64,000 nucleotides of DNA from positions 1 through 64,000 of the forward strand of contig QNGE01003321.1 of assembly GCA_008508345.1 (NCBI GenBank), in the 5' to 3' direction. Under the pieces are notes generated by a model. That model saw only the letters and a list, made by a program, of their open reading frames with translations, was not told where the DNA came from and did not search any database. The position numbers and the translations under genes were made by a program. Position 1 is the first letter of the stretch; every line of letters starts with the position of its first letter. The DNA comes from Paragonimus westermani (Eukaryota > Platyhelminthes > Trematoda > Plagiorchiida > Troglotrematidae). This document shows positions 9,896 through 21,790 of this stretch, piece after piece.

Positions 9896-12800
9896 TGACT
9901 TCAACATAACATGCGAATATTGGTACTGGTCATTTCCGTCCACCTGCTATGCTGATTTATATGTCTGGACTTAGCGGTATGTTGTTAAAGAAACGAGAAC
10001 AAAAAATTTCCCATTTGAATGTTAACTGTCTAACTATTCATTCATGTATGAATTTTCGGTTACTTGGGCACGTAAAAAACAACCATAAACTGTTCGTTTT
10101 GACTCCTAAGCATTCGCAGTTACTTGGTGCACTACCGGCTCAACAACCCAAATGACTGTTCTAGACCGGGGTCATTTGCTTGCTAATCTTTTTCTTTCTG
10201 GAGTCTAACAACTTTAGACAGAACCACAAAAAGAACAGGAAACCAAAGGCGGCGACATTCAAAGTTGCAGTGTCTATATAGTCGTCGTCTAGGAAATTAG
10301 TTAGTCGACCGGATAGGTTGACACGGTGAGTTGTCCTTTTTAACCGGTCATGCGAGTACTTCACTGTGTCTTCTCTTGCCCAGACGATCCGAACATGTGT
10401 AGAGAGACAGCTCCCAACCACCTGTTGTTCAGCACTAGACAAGCATGCCCTCCTTTTCTTTTAAGAGGTATTATGGTTGAGCAGCTCACTTCGATAGAGT
10501 GGAAACGCACCGAAAACTAAATGAAATAACTAAGAATCCTGCCAACGCAGCAGTCATTCTCGATCGACTCTCCTCCGAACTTTGACATTTCTTGTCCTGC
10601 GCCATCAATCTTTCTGTGCAACGCACTGTAATTGTGATCAGTCAAAAGACGTCATACTTTTTTCTCTCTCTGGAATGATGAAGGCCTGCGCAATACTCAC
10701 TAGCTTTCTAGGGGAGAACTGTGTAGCGAATGAAATGAATAATGTTTTTGACAGTCATATCCATTTGCACATTTTTGGAGATTTTGCTCTTTTAATTAAC
10801 TCCGCTTTCGTCAAGTTACCCGTTTTGTAATATCCGTCCCGGGGCTAAAATCACAACTCGCTTCGTGTCTCGCTAGGTTGACGTGTTTCTCTGCACACTC
10901 TATTTTCCAGGGTCGATATCAATACACGGGTGTCAACACATTGAGTCTTTGTTCTTCAGTGTCGATCGGTTTTCAATAATGAGTAGACTGGGTATTATTC
11001 TGTTGGATCAGTTCCAACAATAGTTTACACAAGGTCTCTTCGTCGAATCTGTGCGATCCGAGTGCTGAAAACCATCATGTCCATTTTTACTCAACAGTTT
11101 ATGATCCGTTCCTTCTGTTCTTAAATTTTTTTATCTATTTTGTAATGAGTGTATAATTAACCATTAATGAGAACACGTTGAACAAATATACCCATCAGCA
11201 CACTGTCTTTCGTTCATTTGAAAACCTCATCAAAAAGGATGGCGAAATTCGTGGAAAGCTAACGTTTCAGTTTACCGTGTCAGCCGCCTCCTAAAAACAG
11301 TCAAAATATAACACCAGGCCATGTAGCAAAGACAGCTTAACAGACTGAAGTCACAGTAAAAGCCAAAATTCACTTAAAACGGAGTCCAGTTGATTAAATT
11401 ATCCTCTGTAAAGCAGACACCACATGCAGTCAAACTGTACTCTTCAATAATAACTCGGACATTTAGCCTTACAACAGCCGGAAATGAATAGAATAACCAT
11501 TGTTTCTCGCATGCCGTTCATCAGTTCGTTTGCAATAACAGTCATCGAAAGACGGATAGGTGCCTGGGTCCCAGAATATTACAACACTTCCTCAAGTGGT
11601 TTTGTCAGTTTACTACAGTTTCGAAACAGATCACGATAATTGAAAATTGGAGTTGACAAACCCATTCGATGTGTTGGTGAAAGTTCCAAACAGCAAACTT
11701 CCGACCACCGCTGGAACAACGTAGGCTAAACAATTTTAACCAGTGCTGTCTAGGCAATGGTCATTGATTCACCCTACCTAAACCACTTGACGACGATTTT
11801 TCATTTGTAATCTCACTCTGTTCAAGTACGACCACCACGCGTCTTTCTTACACTTTCTTATTGTTTTCAATATGGGACCGGTAAGATCAATCGGAATGTC
11901 ATCTTGCGAAGTTTGACAGTTTGCCGAGTCAGTAAACTGAAACAAGGATAAACAGTACTGCAATTACGATAAAGGCCGCAGCATTATTGGATGACGTACA
12001 AATACTATTAACTAACCTAAGCGTTTTACCAGTGTGTCACACACCGCAACAGAGAGCTTGGTTCTTCGGTCAGTCATAATGATCCAAACGGCCCGCCTAC
12101 GATGATCAGTCTTAAGTGCGCACAACAATTTTCCCCTTGTAAAACGTGAAAATACATGGTTTAAAACCTTTGTGGCGTCCCTACTTCGAACTATGTATGT
12201 TGCATCTAGGTAGACTGTTAAAGGACACAGAGCAAAGTTCAAACTGAACTTCACCTAGTGGATTGAGGACACAACTTCACAAGCAAGCTGTAATACTGGA
12301 AGTTCACACCACCTTGGGTTGCCTTCCTCATGACTGTAGTTCAGGCTTCATTTTGAGGCAAACCGACAAAACCAGTAAACATGGCTGGTGGTAATGAAGT
12401 CCAAGCTAGCCAGTCGCAGTGACCTAAATAAAAAGCTGTGTTAAACCGTTTGTGGTCCCAACTACTTACTGGATATCCAGCGTACGCCGAAAGCAGCATG
12501 GCCAAGAATCGTGAGTTGAAGTCTTGTGATGCAACCGACTCAGACTAGCGCCCAGGTTGCAGAAACAACCTGGTTATGTAGCACCAGTCTTTATATACAC
12601 GTGTAAGTCGCTAACCGCCAGCTGCTACTAATTCGACTGGTTGTGCAAAGTTGTGACTGAGATCCGCAGATGATGAATTCGGTCCTTTCGACGTAGCACA
12701 ACATCCTATCAGGGGTGAGAGAGTGAGCTTCTATCGACAGACAGGCGTTCGTAAAACGGACCGCGTATTTGCGGCTCTCTCCTCCCTGTGCTGACGGTAG

Positions 12801-13246
12801 TACGAAAGCGGAACCTGTAGTACACCTACGCTAACTCAGAAGCAAAGTTTTTCACACATCTCGTTTATTTACAAATATACACAAAATATATGTTGGTTAA
12901 AGCATATGTTAGTATTGTGAGCCAAGAACGCGGATGTCTTAAAGGTTCTTTCTTCAGAAAACTAATACATAGATTATGCACTTCAAAATCAATGCAGACA
13001 AAAACACTCATCTGCGTACGACACTGGTCTCAAAAATTCACGGTTGCCACGGACGCCAATGCTCAGCTCCTTCATGCACTAATAGTCATTTCATGTCATG
13101 ACGCACTCCAATGTTTCTTCTTGCATTTGCCTCGCGGCTACTTCGATGTCATAATCTATGCTCCTGTCTCGATATTGAATAGTAGTGATGTGCGTGGTGT
13201 AGTGCAATCGTTCGTCTGCATTAAACCAGTTTTTAGCAGATGAAGG
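9896..13246. other. Mostly unassigned; possible LTR and weak integrase-like traces
   Basis: A pyrimidine-rich then purine run lies at 10446-10470. On the minus strand, 11910-11860 reads I-P-I-D-L-T-G-P-I, which resembles the start of a gypsy integrase core but is isolated. TATATAAAGAC occurs on the minus strand near 12597-12587 and could belong to an LTR. The open frames 10161-10442 (minus, 93 codons), 12012-12254 (minus) and 12890-13243 (plus, 117 codons) show no domain I recognise. Confidence 0.35.
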
Positions 13247-13412
13247 AAATCACAACAGTCTGATAACCCAAAGCCGCTTTGCTTAAAAATCATACGAGCA
13301 TTCCAATCTGATTTGGACTGTGGTGTTCTAACAGAAGCTGGCAGTCGCATTTTTCATGTTGAGTTTCATTCACTTGTCATAGGCTCGTGTCATCCAACCG
13401 CATGCCGACTGT
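13247..13412 (-). repeat. Dispersed repeat X, copy 2
   Basis: Reverse-complement partner of 4364-4535; see that entry. The two copies differ by many substitutions and several small gaps, so they are old. No coding content. Confidence 0.75.
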
Positions 13413-13689
13413 TGTATACACACCGGTCCACTTATCGACCATGAATAGTTCCGATCTGCGGATAGATCATTTTACACCGTCCCACAGGAACAAAGATCAG
13501 GAGTTCGATAAGACCAGTATTTAGGCGCTCAATGAAACCCGGCTCAGCTTTCAACGGATCGCCAACCAAATGGAACGAACTAAATCAATAGTGTGTTGAT
13601 TTCTTTTTGTTCTTACTGTATATGGCAGAAACAAACAACACGGTCTAGGAGGTTTACTCTTTTCACAATCTGAGGGCAACAGTGTGGTG

Positions 13690-14200
13690 GCTTGTCAAGC
13701 CGGTGGTGCGGGTGCTCCAACTCTCGGTGGGATACGTCGATGAGGCGGCAAGATACGTCCAAAAGTCCACAGCAAGCGGGTCGGGGACAGCATGGGCGAC
13801 CGGACAAACCATCACTCAACTGGGCCGGACCGACGGACGGGGAATGACGGGCAAAATGGGATGGATAGCCAGATCGGGGGCACGATTATTCTAACGTCCG
13901 GAGGAATATCCCGACGTGGTCGTAGAATACGACCAGAGGACATAGTGGATGAATTGAGGGTAGCACGAATGACCGGATAAGCCACCGCCCAACGGTCGAG
14001 GAGTGGCAGGCGAGAAACGTCCTGACAGAAGGCGTCGGGCACAAAAATCGGACCGAACTGCACACGATGCGTGAGCGAGAACCGGGGGGTGTTGTGAGTA
14101 GAACATGACTGATAAACGCAAACGCGCGCATAGCGTGGTGATTAGCGTGTTTGACAATAAAGATTGTGCTCTATTGAACGCCTTTCTGCTATAATAGTAC
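13690..14200 (-). repeat. LTR-like repeat Y, copy 1
   Basis: Read on minus from 14200: a polyadenylation-like block CAATAGAGCACAATCTTTATTG, then a GC-rich stretch, then two related units of about 145 bases that each contain TTCGCCTGCC...CCGT and GATGGC/GTGGCTTATCCGGTC. The same layout recurs on plus at 27590-28030 and, shortened, at 35282-35555. Probably an LTR with adjoining leader of a gypsy-type element (inference). The several open frames here are shadows of this repeat. Confidence 0.65.
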
Positions 14201-14670
14201 AGACATGTTAGAATGATGAACCGAGAGTAACCAACATCAGTAGGCGGTTGGCCGTCAGTACTCGGAAGTGTGCCTAGCTTAAATTCGAAGCACGTTTCTA
14301 CGCAGTAGTAATAACACAGCGCGGTAGCCAACGAAATCGCAGTGTAATCTATATTTTTGCAACATTGATACTCATGCGGTTAAAGAACACTAACATCCAA
14401 TGTTCGATTATGAATTGTAATCACCACATCCGCCGTAGTTCGGACGAAAGTCCCGCTTGTCTAACTGATGGTGTTTCTTCTTCTTCATCATTACATGCTC
14501 AGAAGTTCTTTTTTTGCGCTGGCTCAATCACGAATATTGCCTCAGTAACTGATTTCAAACCTGACACAAACTCAGAAACGAAATTTATGGTCTCCGAAGA
14601 TCCAACATACAGTGAAAAAGAGAGCTTGAAAATCTTGATACGCTCAAGACCAATACTAGATGGGTCGGAA

Positions 14671-14946
14671 TTAGTAACAAGAAGGGAACATGTACAAGTG
14701 ACGGATTGCGCATCTGAGTGAACGTTCACATTCGCCACGAGTAGGCAAAGCACATCCAAGAATACTCTTAACAAAAGTATTAGCAGGCCCCAAGACAACA
14801 GGAGGTTCCAGCCGTTTCATGCAATCAACAGAAATAAAAGACGTAACACTACACGTGTCGACAATGAAGGAATGTTTGGGACCACGATTAACAGTAAATA
14901 TTTGTGTTATATAGTTGGTGGAATCAACATAGTTAGTAGGATACAT
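14671..14946 (-). pseudogene. Protease of the deleted mag-like element
   Basis: A 91-codon open frame. S-F-I-V-D-T-C-S-V-T-S-F-I near residues 26-38 (about 14871-14833) is the retropepsin active-site region; the catalytic D-T-G has become D-T-C. After a frame change the chain continues as L-L-V-T-N-S-D-P-S-S-I-G-L-E-R-I-K (14690-14640), the end of protease and start of the RT linker. Confidence 0.75.
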
Positions 14947-14999
14947 AAGAAGAGCAATGAATTGAAAGTCGGATGAGAGACTGCCCTCCTAAAGAACTT

Positions 15000-15674
15000 T
15001 GGACTGAACACGTCTTCGAACCACGACAGACGGCTTGAATGTGATCTATCCTATCCCATTTACGGTATTCGGAATTGCGAAATGGGCACGTAAGCCGAGA
15101 GTGTTTATGACCACATAAATTGCAATAAACTCAATGTTGGACAGAAGTCGGGTTGGAATAATGTGTTTCAACTGCCTTATTTCTCTGACAAGCTGCATTT
15201 TTGAACTGTTCTGACGGTCTAGAAGGATGCATCATTCAGTATTAACTTCTCCTGAAGACTATAGGCATTGATTCCTTCAACGAATTGATTCCGTAGCTGA
15301 CTCTGCAGTCGATCAGTGAAAGTACATTTTGATGCTTGAGCTTGAAGCTGAAGAATAAACACACGGACTTCTTGATTTCCTCTTCTTAAATTAAGTGATT
15401 TCGCTCTTTTAGCAGCCTCCAAGTTGACAGGCTGAACACGCTTAAGTAGCACGCGCTTCAAAAAATCATGCGGAAGTGAAGCAGACGAATCCGGAAGCGT
15501 CGGATTTTTAATCAAGGCATACGCACCTTTACCAATGGCCGTGAGGGAATGCGGCGTTTTTTCTTCTCAAATTTTAAGGGTAATGCACCAAATTTCAAAG
15601 CGTTCAAGATAATCTTCGATTCCCCGTGAACTCGGGTGGACGTTCAGATCTTCCAGGTTACAGAAATCCATCAT
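15000..15674 (-). pseudogene. Gag of the deleted mag-like element
   Basis: Start MMDFCNLEDLNVHP at 15674 on minus, 50 bases inside the 5' LTR. A stop follows after about 36 codons; the frame then runs open to 15219, including the block L-L-K-R-V-Q-P-V-N-L-E-A-A-K-R-A-K that parallels element 1. Two zinc knuckles are recognisable near 15124-15040: C-N-L-C-G-H-K-H-S-R-L-T-C (one residue short of the C-x4-H spacing) and a second whose first two cysteines are Y and W. Broken but clearly Gag. Confidence 0.8.
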
Positions 15675-15905
15675 AAATATTCTGATCGCGACTTCCGGTG
15701 CAGTAATTGGAAGTACGCAATAGTAATCGGAAATGTACTTAGCTCAAACCCAGAGCAAATTTCTACGCAGCATTAATAACGAAACACGTCAGCCAACGAA
15801 ATCGTGATGTAATCAGTAACTGTACAACGTAATAATCTGTACAACAAGACAATGGAACACAATATTCCGTCATGAAATGCAATCACCACAAGTTTCAACG
15901 GTAAA

Positions 15906-16800
15906 TGTGATTAGGCTGATCATAGGCGGGAGTAATTTGAATAGTATCATTTCATTCACGCTACCAACCTTGGACCTAATATCCAATATATCTCGAAATT
16001 TTTGGCCAGATTATTTTTCAGTATGTAGAACTGAAGTGATGCAAATGTGACACAAACAGCAGGACACGATCCGTACCTGATTCCAAATTAGAACAATTTG
16101 GGTTTTTTGACCGGCTTAATTAATGTAAACGGACGTATTTGTGTAACGAACTCGGAGTTATCAAGCACCAGTCAGATCCGATTGGAATGAAATTGATACG
16201 CACAAGTAGTGCGTGAAGGTTTCCAAAAAAACAGAGGCAGTATTCTGGCTTAGAGCCTGACTGCTCAATTTGGAATGGGGTAACAATACAGTGATGGGAC
16301 TACGAAATTCTGGTTTGGTAAACCGACTTCAAGTCTTCTTCACCTGCAGAAAGATAATACTTGCTTCCAACAATGCAGGTTTTCAGAGTTAATTGCGTGA
16401 TTAATCGGCATGTTTGGAATGAACCGGCACCTGTATATTTATTAAACGAAGCTTGATACCACACGAGACAGAAGGAACGAACAAAAACAGGTCACTGACT
16501 GAGTTGTGAGTTCAGACAGATATTATTAAGTGGTTATAAAATGTGACGTTATTTAATGAATTTCTGTATCGTACTCAAACTGTTGCGGATTCTACAACCA
16601 ACGGAGGATACTTAAACGAAGGAGATATATCTTATTCTCTTTTATTGAATACTCCAATGTCAACTAGTTACAAACGGCCAGTCTAGTGGCAAGTGGTAAC
16701 GTTTCATTCAAATAACAGTTCTCTTATCCACAAAGGGGTTGTTTCTGATCAGAACGAAATCGAGCAAAGGTAACCGGATGGTGGTAATTGCGGACTTGGT
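15906..16800. other. No recognisable gene
   Basis: AT-rich flank of the deleted gypsy element. No domain, LTR or long open frame seen on either strand. Confidence 0.4.
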
Positions 16801-16869
16801 TGGCGGCATTCGATTCGGATTAGCCTGTCACAGTGACCGAAGCCAAAGGACGCCTGCGCTTAGCCATCA

Positions 16870-16900
16870 CTGCAATTGGCTTGCGCTGCACCAATTGCAG
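16870..16900. repeat. Perfect 10-bp inverted repeat (hairpin)
   Basis: CTGCAATTGG at 16870-16879 and CCAATTGCAG at 16891-16900 are exact reverse complements with an 11-base spacer. It sits in a GC-richer stretch (about 16790-17010) that looks like part of a dispersed element, but I have no second copy in the window. Confidence 0.6.
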
Positions 16901-17286
16901 TTCCACCAACACACCACATATCCAGTGTAAACCCGAAGGAATAAGACCGGGAGGTGTGCCAGTGGGGCCTTTGTGTCCAGCCGGCCAATGCTGGTTAGCC
17001 ACTTGATTGGCTAATAAGGAAGGGAAACTCTTATCTCTCGGAAACTAAACAGAGAGAGGCTGCAATGACGAGACCTAAACTAGGAAGAAAGATTTTTGAA
17101 GCGTAATACAAGAAGCGTTGCAGTATAGGATTGCAGGTTAGTGCAACCTAAAGAAGAGGGGGATGAAAAACAAATTTCTCGCTCAACTGTGAAAAGCCAG
17201 GCAGACCATTCATCATACAATGCACCAACAAAGCCGAAGAAAAGAATGGATAGAAGTCCACAGACACTCACGCATCTCCTTTTTGT

Positions 17287-17400
17287 CTGGCTGCTCCCCT
17301 TCGGCCAATCTGACAAGGTTGAACCCGCAAGGACCGAAGTCACAGTCAGCACAGCCCTCAGGATCTAAACAGCACGCAAGCCTGACCACCACGTCAAGGA
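17287..17400 (+). repeat. Dispersed repeat Z, copy 1
   Basis: Matches 26115-26228 in the same orientation: GCTGC.CC..TTCGGCC..TC.GACAAGGTTG, AAGGACCGA.GTC, ACAGCAC.CAAG.C.GACCACC. Possibly untranslated sequence of the RTE-like LINEs, since copy 2 lies just upstream of the minus-strand RTE element at 22556-25645. No coding content. Confidence 0.65.
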
Positions 17401-17440
17401 CTTACGGCCTATTGCAAATTCAGACTGTACCTAGTTAACA

Positions 17441-20400
17441 ACCTCGTTTCAGCCAGAGTATGACAAAGAAGATGTTTTTCTCAATTGCAAATGGATTTTG
17501 CAATCCTACTTTGTACGGCTTTATCGGTGTTATGAATCAATCCTGTTTCCTATTTGATGGATACTCAGAACGCATCGCATGCCAAATACTGCTCTACGAT
17601 TCGAAACAATCTGAATACGTACTGAGCCAACACATGAGCAACACGTTGATATATCCCCCAGGAGACCAAGAAAGATTAAGTAGCTCTGGTCCCAAATGAA
17701 GTGTCATTGTAATATTGTGACCTAAAACGTCTTGTCTGTGACAATACGAATGCTATTATGTTCATTCAGTTTTGACTTTTAGATCCAAACAACCGATTGC
17801 CTCGGTGACAGGAGGTTAACATGTCGATCATTTGCACACTTTCGATTTGCCGAATGTGAAAGCATAGATGGTTCGTTGATCAGCTAGTAAACAGATTCAC
17901 ACTGTGTAATTGTATGTGGAAAACAAACAAAGAGGCTGCATGATGCGAACAATTGTTGTGTGATTAGAATAAAACCGGATATGAGTTACTGGTAGGTAGG
18001 ATAATTCAAAAGAATGCCAACTGAAAAATTTCTGGACTTGGGCAGGATTCAAAACACCAACACAAACATCTTTTTGAAACGCGGTAACTGTTCTGTTGAT
18101 TAAACTTCAATGCCACACCGGAGGTTCAGAAATTTCAGACTCACTCAGTTGCCCAGCCAATCGAGACACACCACCTCAGATAATCGGACTTTAAAAGGTT
18201 CTTCCATCCTCGGCAATAACTTCAGACCAGAAAATGCGTTCTCAAATCGATGCTGATAAAAATATTTTTAGTCATGTTACCGAGAAGAGACACTTAAAAT
18301 AAGATCACGTAGGTTCTATGGTTTTTAGAACGCAATCAAATCGGAATGCATGCTCAGTTTAAAACTTTCGAAATATAGAATTTCTCGCAGGATATCCGAA
18401 TATTTACACAAAGCTGGCTAAGCTCGGAAACACTAGGGATGCTTGGGTATGCTCTTCAGTTCTCCACGAGTTACGGCGGAGATGAAACTGTATTATCATT
18501 TCACGGAACGGTTAATTACGCCTCAAAACAGAAGGCTTGTGGAGGCACAATAATTCGGCCGAAGTAAACATTTGAGTAGGAAAAAGCGCAAACGAAAAAA
18601 TCCAACCGCACCGTACACACGGAAATTAGCGTTAAGATCCCATGTATGTGCACACTTCTACCGATAACTTCCTCGGCCAAACGTCAGTAGCATTTTCCCA
18701 GTTCAAGACAGTAAAATAGAACCTCCTACCGAGATGTCTTTTTGCAGAAAATTGAATACATTCCGTCAACAGTACGAGAGAATATTCGTGCTGCAAGTTC
18801 TTGAGAGAGATAACTAATTATAGCAGCAGCGGAAACACAAACAAGAAATTAATATGAAGCTGTAACACTATTTTGAGTGGATAGACATCACCAAGCTGCG
18901 CTACTGTCTACTAGATATTTCTCCAGGGCACCGTCTAACCCGACCACCTCTGTATTTTGACGACAAACCAGGACGGAACCGGCGAAGTTGGAGTGTTGGG
19001 TTGGGAGCAGACAAAAGATACTTAGCTGAACAGTAAACAAGCTGCCGCACTCTGCTCGGATGCACGTTTAGTCAGAAAACGCAGACAGTACAGGAAATCA
19101 GTAATAATGTGCATCAAGTCAAGAAAACTTACAGAAACTCCCAGAGAAGAAATCTCCTCAGTAACAGCATACTCATTTTTTCCACTAAGTCGAACGAGAA
19201 AAACAAGTGGGAAGGATCTGACACTCAGAGTGGAGAGATATTTGCCTACAGGGATGCAGAACTTCGCGAGATCTGGGAACGGTTGCAACTGAAACACATG
19301 ACTAGCCGACGTACGCGATCGTAAGGTAAGCCCTGGGTGGTCACTTTGTCGATCCAGCTTGAATTCAAAGTCTTGTTACGTCATGTTGGTCTACGCTTTT
19401 GGAACTTGCTGAAGCATTTACAATCGATCGATTGAAACAAATTTCGTACGTTCAGTAAAAAATGTGTATACATCTGACCACAGCCTGGATATGGTGACCT
19501 TTCCCTAATGCGCTAATCAGTTATGTCTTCTAGTTTGTTGGTGCCAAAACCAACCCACTGTTGCAAATTCGGTACTGGTACATAGACATGAAACACCTAC
19601 ATCGAACACGCTTCGCGTTTTAAGTGTTTTAGACTTAGAAGAATTGGACATGGACCCTAGTAAAAACAGCTGGCTAGCGATGCTTAGCGTATACCAAACG
19701 AAGACTTACTTCGTAGTAGTAGTCTAACTGCAATCCAGTGTTACGCCTTCATTCGGAAGATACATTGTTCATGTTATGTCTTACTACGTGTACCATTTCT
19801 TTTGTTCCTGTAGTACGCAACAGACAGCATCCACCGGTATGATTAACTCGTAGATTGAAAATTTTCGTTCGTCTTCGAATGTTGCGCACATAATGAAGTC
19901 CAACCATCAAATCAATCCCGCAGGCTCATTCAGTCTCATCTATCGAATCCGTGGTACACAATAAATCGCTTACTGGCAGTCACAGAAACGGTCGCTATTT
20001 GCCTACTCTCTTCACTGACTTTCAATCAAAACGCCGAAACCCCCCCACAAGATATTGCACCCATATCCGGGTTGAACCGGTAAAGCAATCTCAGCAGTCG
20101 TCCTTACTTTATACACTCGAGTGTTAGGTGTTACGTGACCATACCTAAAATGAACATTTTACTCATTACTGTATCCTTTTTCGCGCATCATTAATCTAAA
20201 TGACTGTCTTACAGTTCGGCAAGCAGTTTTTTAATGACATGATGGCGTGTTATGCAAACTATATTAGAAGCCTGTCCACAATAGGTGATTTTAGATAGGA
20301 CAATATTCGAAAATTTCTGATGTGCAACGCAGATGTTAAACCCTAGTTGGGCTGTCACAGGTGTGCTACGCCCAACAGAAACTGAAACATTCACGTAGAC

Positions 20401-20673
20401 GAAAAGGTCTGAAGTGAAGGCGGCGGCTGGTAGGGTAAGCGTGATAGGCCGAATGGTTGGAATGAATATAAATTAACCAACCGATCCGGTTTCCCTGGAG
20501 CGGGGAAGGGAAAGAGCGAGGCGTCAAACATTTGATAGCCTTAGCACCGCACCAGCGGAAACCTTTGCAGGGCTGTGAGTTACTTTGAAGTGGCCACATG
20601 CTGGGACGATGACGTCGTGGGGATCGATTTGGAAATGGACAATCGTCAAACTATCTGAGTTCCTGCGCAAGGC
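17441..20673. other. 3.2 kb without a recognised feature
   Basis: Only short open frames, most of them in mirrored pairs on both strands (for example 19022-19297 minus against 19107-19324 plus). No repeat partner elsewhere in the window was noticed. It may be unique intergenic sequence. Confidence 0.4.
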
Positions 20674-20804
20674 TCATACATACGTCAATGATGCCTTAAC
20701 CTCTGGAAGGTCGGTTGAGTGAGAGCCTACCAGCTGTTCCACGGTTGAGGTGGGGAGGCCATCTGGTACGCAACAATCGACCATTCGAGACTTGTCGTCC
20801 GCAT
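20674..20804 (-). pseudogene. RTE-like LINE fragment (endonuclease-RT linker)
   Basis: On minus the sequence reads C-C-V-P-D-G-L-P and D-D-K-S-R-M-V-D, parallel to C-C-V-P-D-G-P-P in the linker of the larger RTE copy (around 24134-24183). The nucleotide match at 20757-20804 is close with a few differences. It is cut off sharply at 20804, where a 29-bp piece from another part of the RTE is joined. Confidence 0.65.
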
Positions 20805-20830
20805 GCTTGCAGAGTGAGCATACAGTGATC

Positions 20831-21239
20831 TCAAGATCAGTAAGACTGTGTGCCTGTTCTCGTCCTTGGTGATGGGCTGTTGGAAGTAGTCGGGAAGCTG
20901 TATCAGTGCTGGTGGAATGTCCGGTGAGATCACAGATCACATAGCAAAAGCTCGGATGACGCCTGCCAAATTACGTTATATGTGGTGTCGGTGTGATTTC
21001 AGTCTTTCTATGAATGGCCGAGGGTACAATGCCACATCTAGAGCATTCCTATTGTACGGCTCCGAGACCTGGTCGATTCGCGCGTAGTATGTTCATAGGG
21101 TATCCGTTTTCGACCACGGGTGTCTCCGAAGCACTAGCGGCGTGAGGTGGGAACATCGTGTCAGCATTGACGAAGTTGGCCGACGTATCTTCCGAACGGA
21201 TAAGCTCTGTTGCCTCCTATGCATAACAATCTCGTCTCA
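20831..21239 (+). repeat. 409-bp inverted duplicate, left copy
   Basis: Identical, base by base, to the reverse complement of 27022-27430 with no gap. Position i here pairs with 48261 minus i there. The identity ends abruptly at both sides, although the LINE frame continues beyond 21239 here and beyond 27430 in the other copy. Confidence 0.93.
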
Positions 21240-21480
21240 CAGCCTTCGTTGGTTTTGCCACATCTAACGGGTGCCAACTCTCCGCCTGCCACACCCTACC
21301 TTGTTTGCGAATGTTGGGTTAAGCTAGAATCGGCGTTCAGGCGGTGGTCAGTGCATGATTTGGGTTCAGATTTGAAGGCACTCACTGTGAAGCTTGCTTC
21401 AGTGGGGCGATCCTGGTTTTCTGGCTGGGGTCCGAAGGACAATGTAGGCCATTTGTTGAAGATGTATTCACGGTTGTACG
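20831..21480 (+). pseudogene. RTE-like LINE, 3' end of RT ORF
   Basis: C-terminal part of the LINE polyprotein on plus, read with frame changes: C-V-P-V-L-V-L near 20845, L-L-Y-G-S-E-T-W-S-I-R-A near 21050, V-F-D-H-G-C-L-R near 21108, W-E-H-R-V-S near 21148, and at the end A-S-V-G-R-S-W-F-S-G-W-G-P-K-D near 21398-21440. These are the conserved closing motifs of RTE-like elements in flukes as I know them. The first 409 bases are identical to the copy at 27430-27022. Stops and frame changes are shared by both copies. Confidence 0.82.
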
Positions 21481-21559
21481 TGAGCTAAAATATTACCAGA
21501 ACCTTCAGACCTAGAGAGGAGAATGATTAGAGTTCTCAACCAAAACCTTTTTCACAAGT

Positions 21560-21790
21560 GCCTTCACCGCAAGACAGCAAGTGGGCAGCAGTATACAAAA
21601 GCTGTAGTTTTTCCTGGAAGAAAGCTGCCAACCATTTTCTAACCCACAACCTGGAGGACCAGGAGACTGTGGTTTATCACATCTCTGCCTATTGGCCTTC
21701 CCGGTGTGTGACTCCGTCAGTGTGATCGCCACACCATCCAGCCCAACAGGTTGTCGATATGAGTAAGCCGTCATATTGCATCAGGGTCCA
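21560..21790 (-). repeat. RTE-like 5' region, copy 1
   Basis: On minus it contains AACCACAGTCTCCTGGTCCTCCAGGTT and TGGGCTGGATGGTGTGG, which recur on plus at 61130-61280 as AACCACAGTGTCCTGGTCCTCCAGGTT and TGGGCTAAACTGGACGGTGTGG. The second copy stands directly upstream of an RTE endonuclease start, so this is likely LINE 5' untranslated sequence. Confidence 0.7.

Larger units (their letters stand above)
14221..15905 (-). mobile_element. Internally deleted mag-like gypsy element with two LTRs
   Basis: On minus: 5' LTR about 15905-15720, Gag 15674-15000, protease 14946-14671, a piece of the pre-RT linker to about 14480, then a second LTR 14430-14221. The LTRs are direct repeats: both contain TCTACGCAG.A.TAATAAC, AGCCAACGAAATCG and AATG.AATC...AATCACCAC-type blocks. 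RT, RNase H and integrase are absent, so this is a deletion derivative of about 1.7 kb. Its Gag and protease are of the same type as gypsy element 1 at the left end of the window. Confidence 0.78.

Noticed and set aside
9896..13246. A third gypsy element on minus (I-P-I-D-L-T-G-P near 11900, TATATAAAGAC near 12590)
   Set aside because: Only isolated traces; no ordered series of Gag-Pol motifs.
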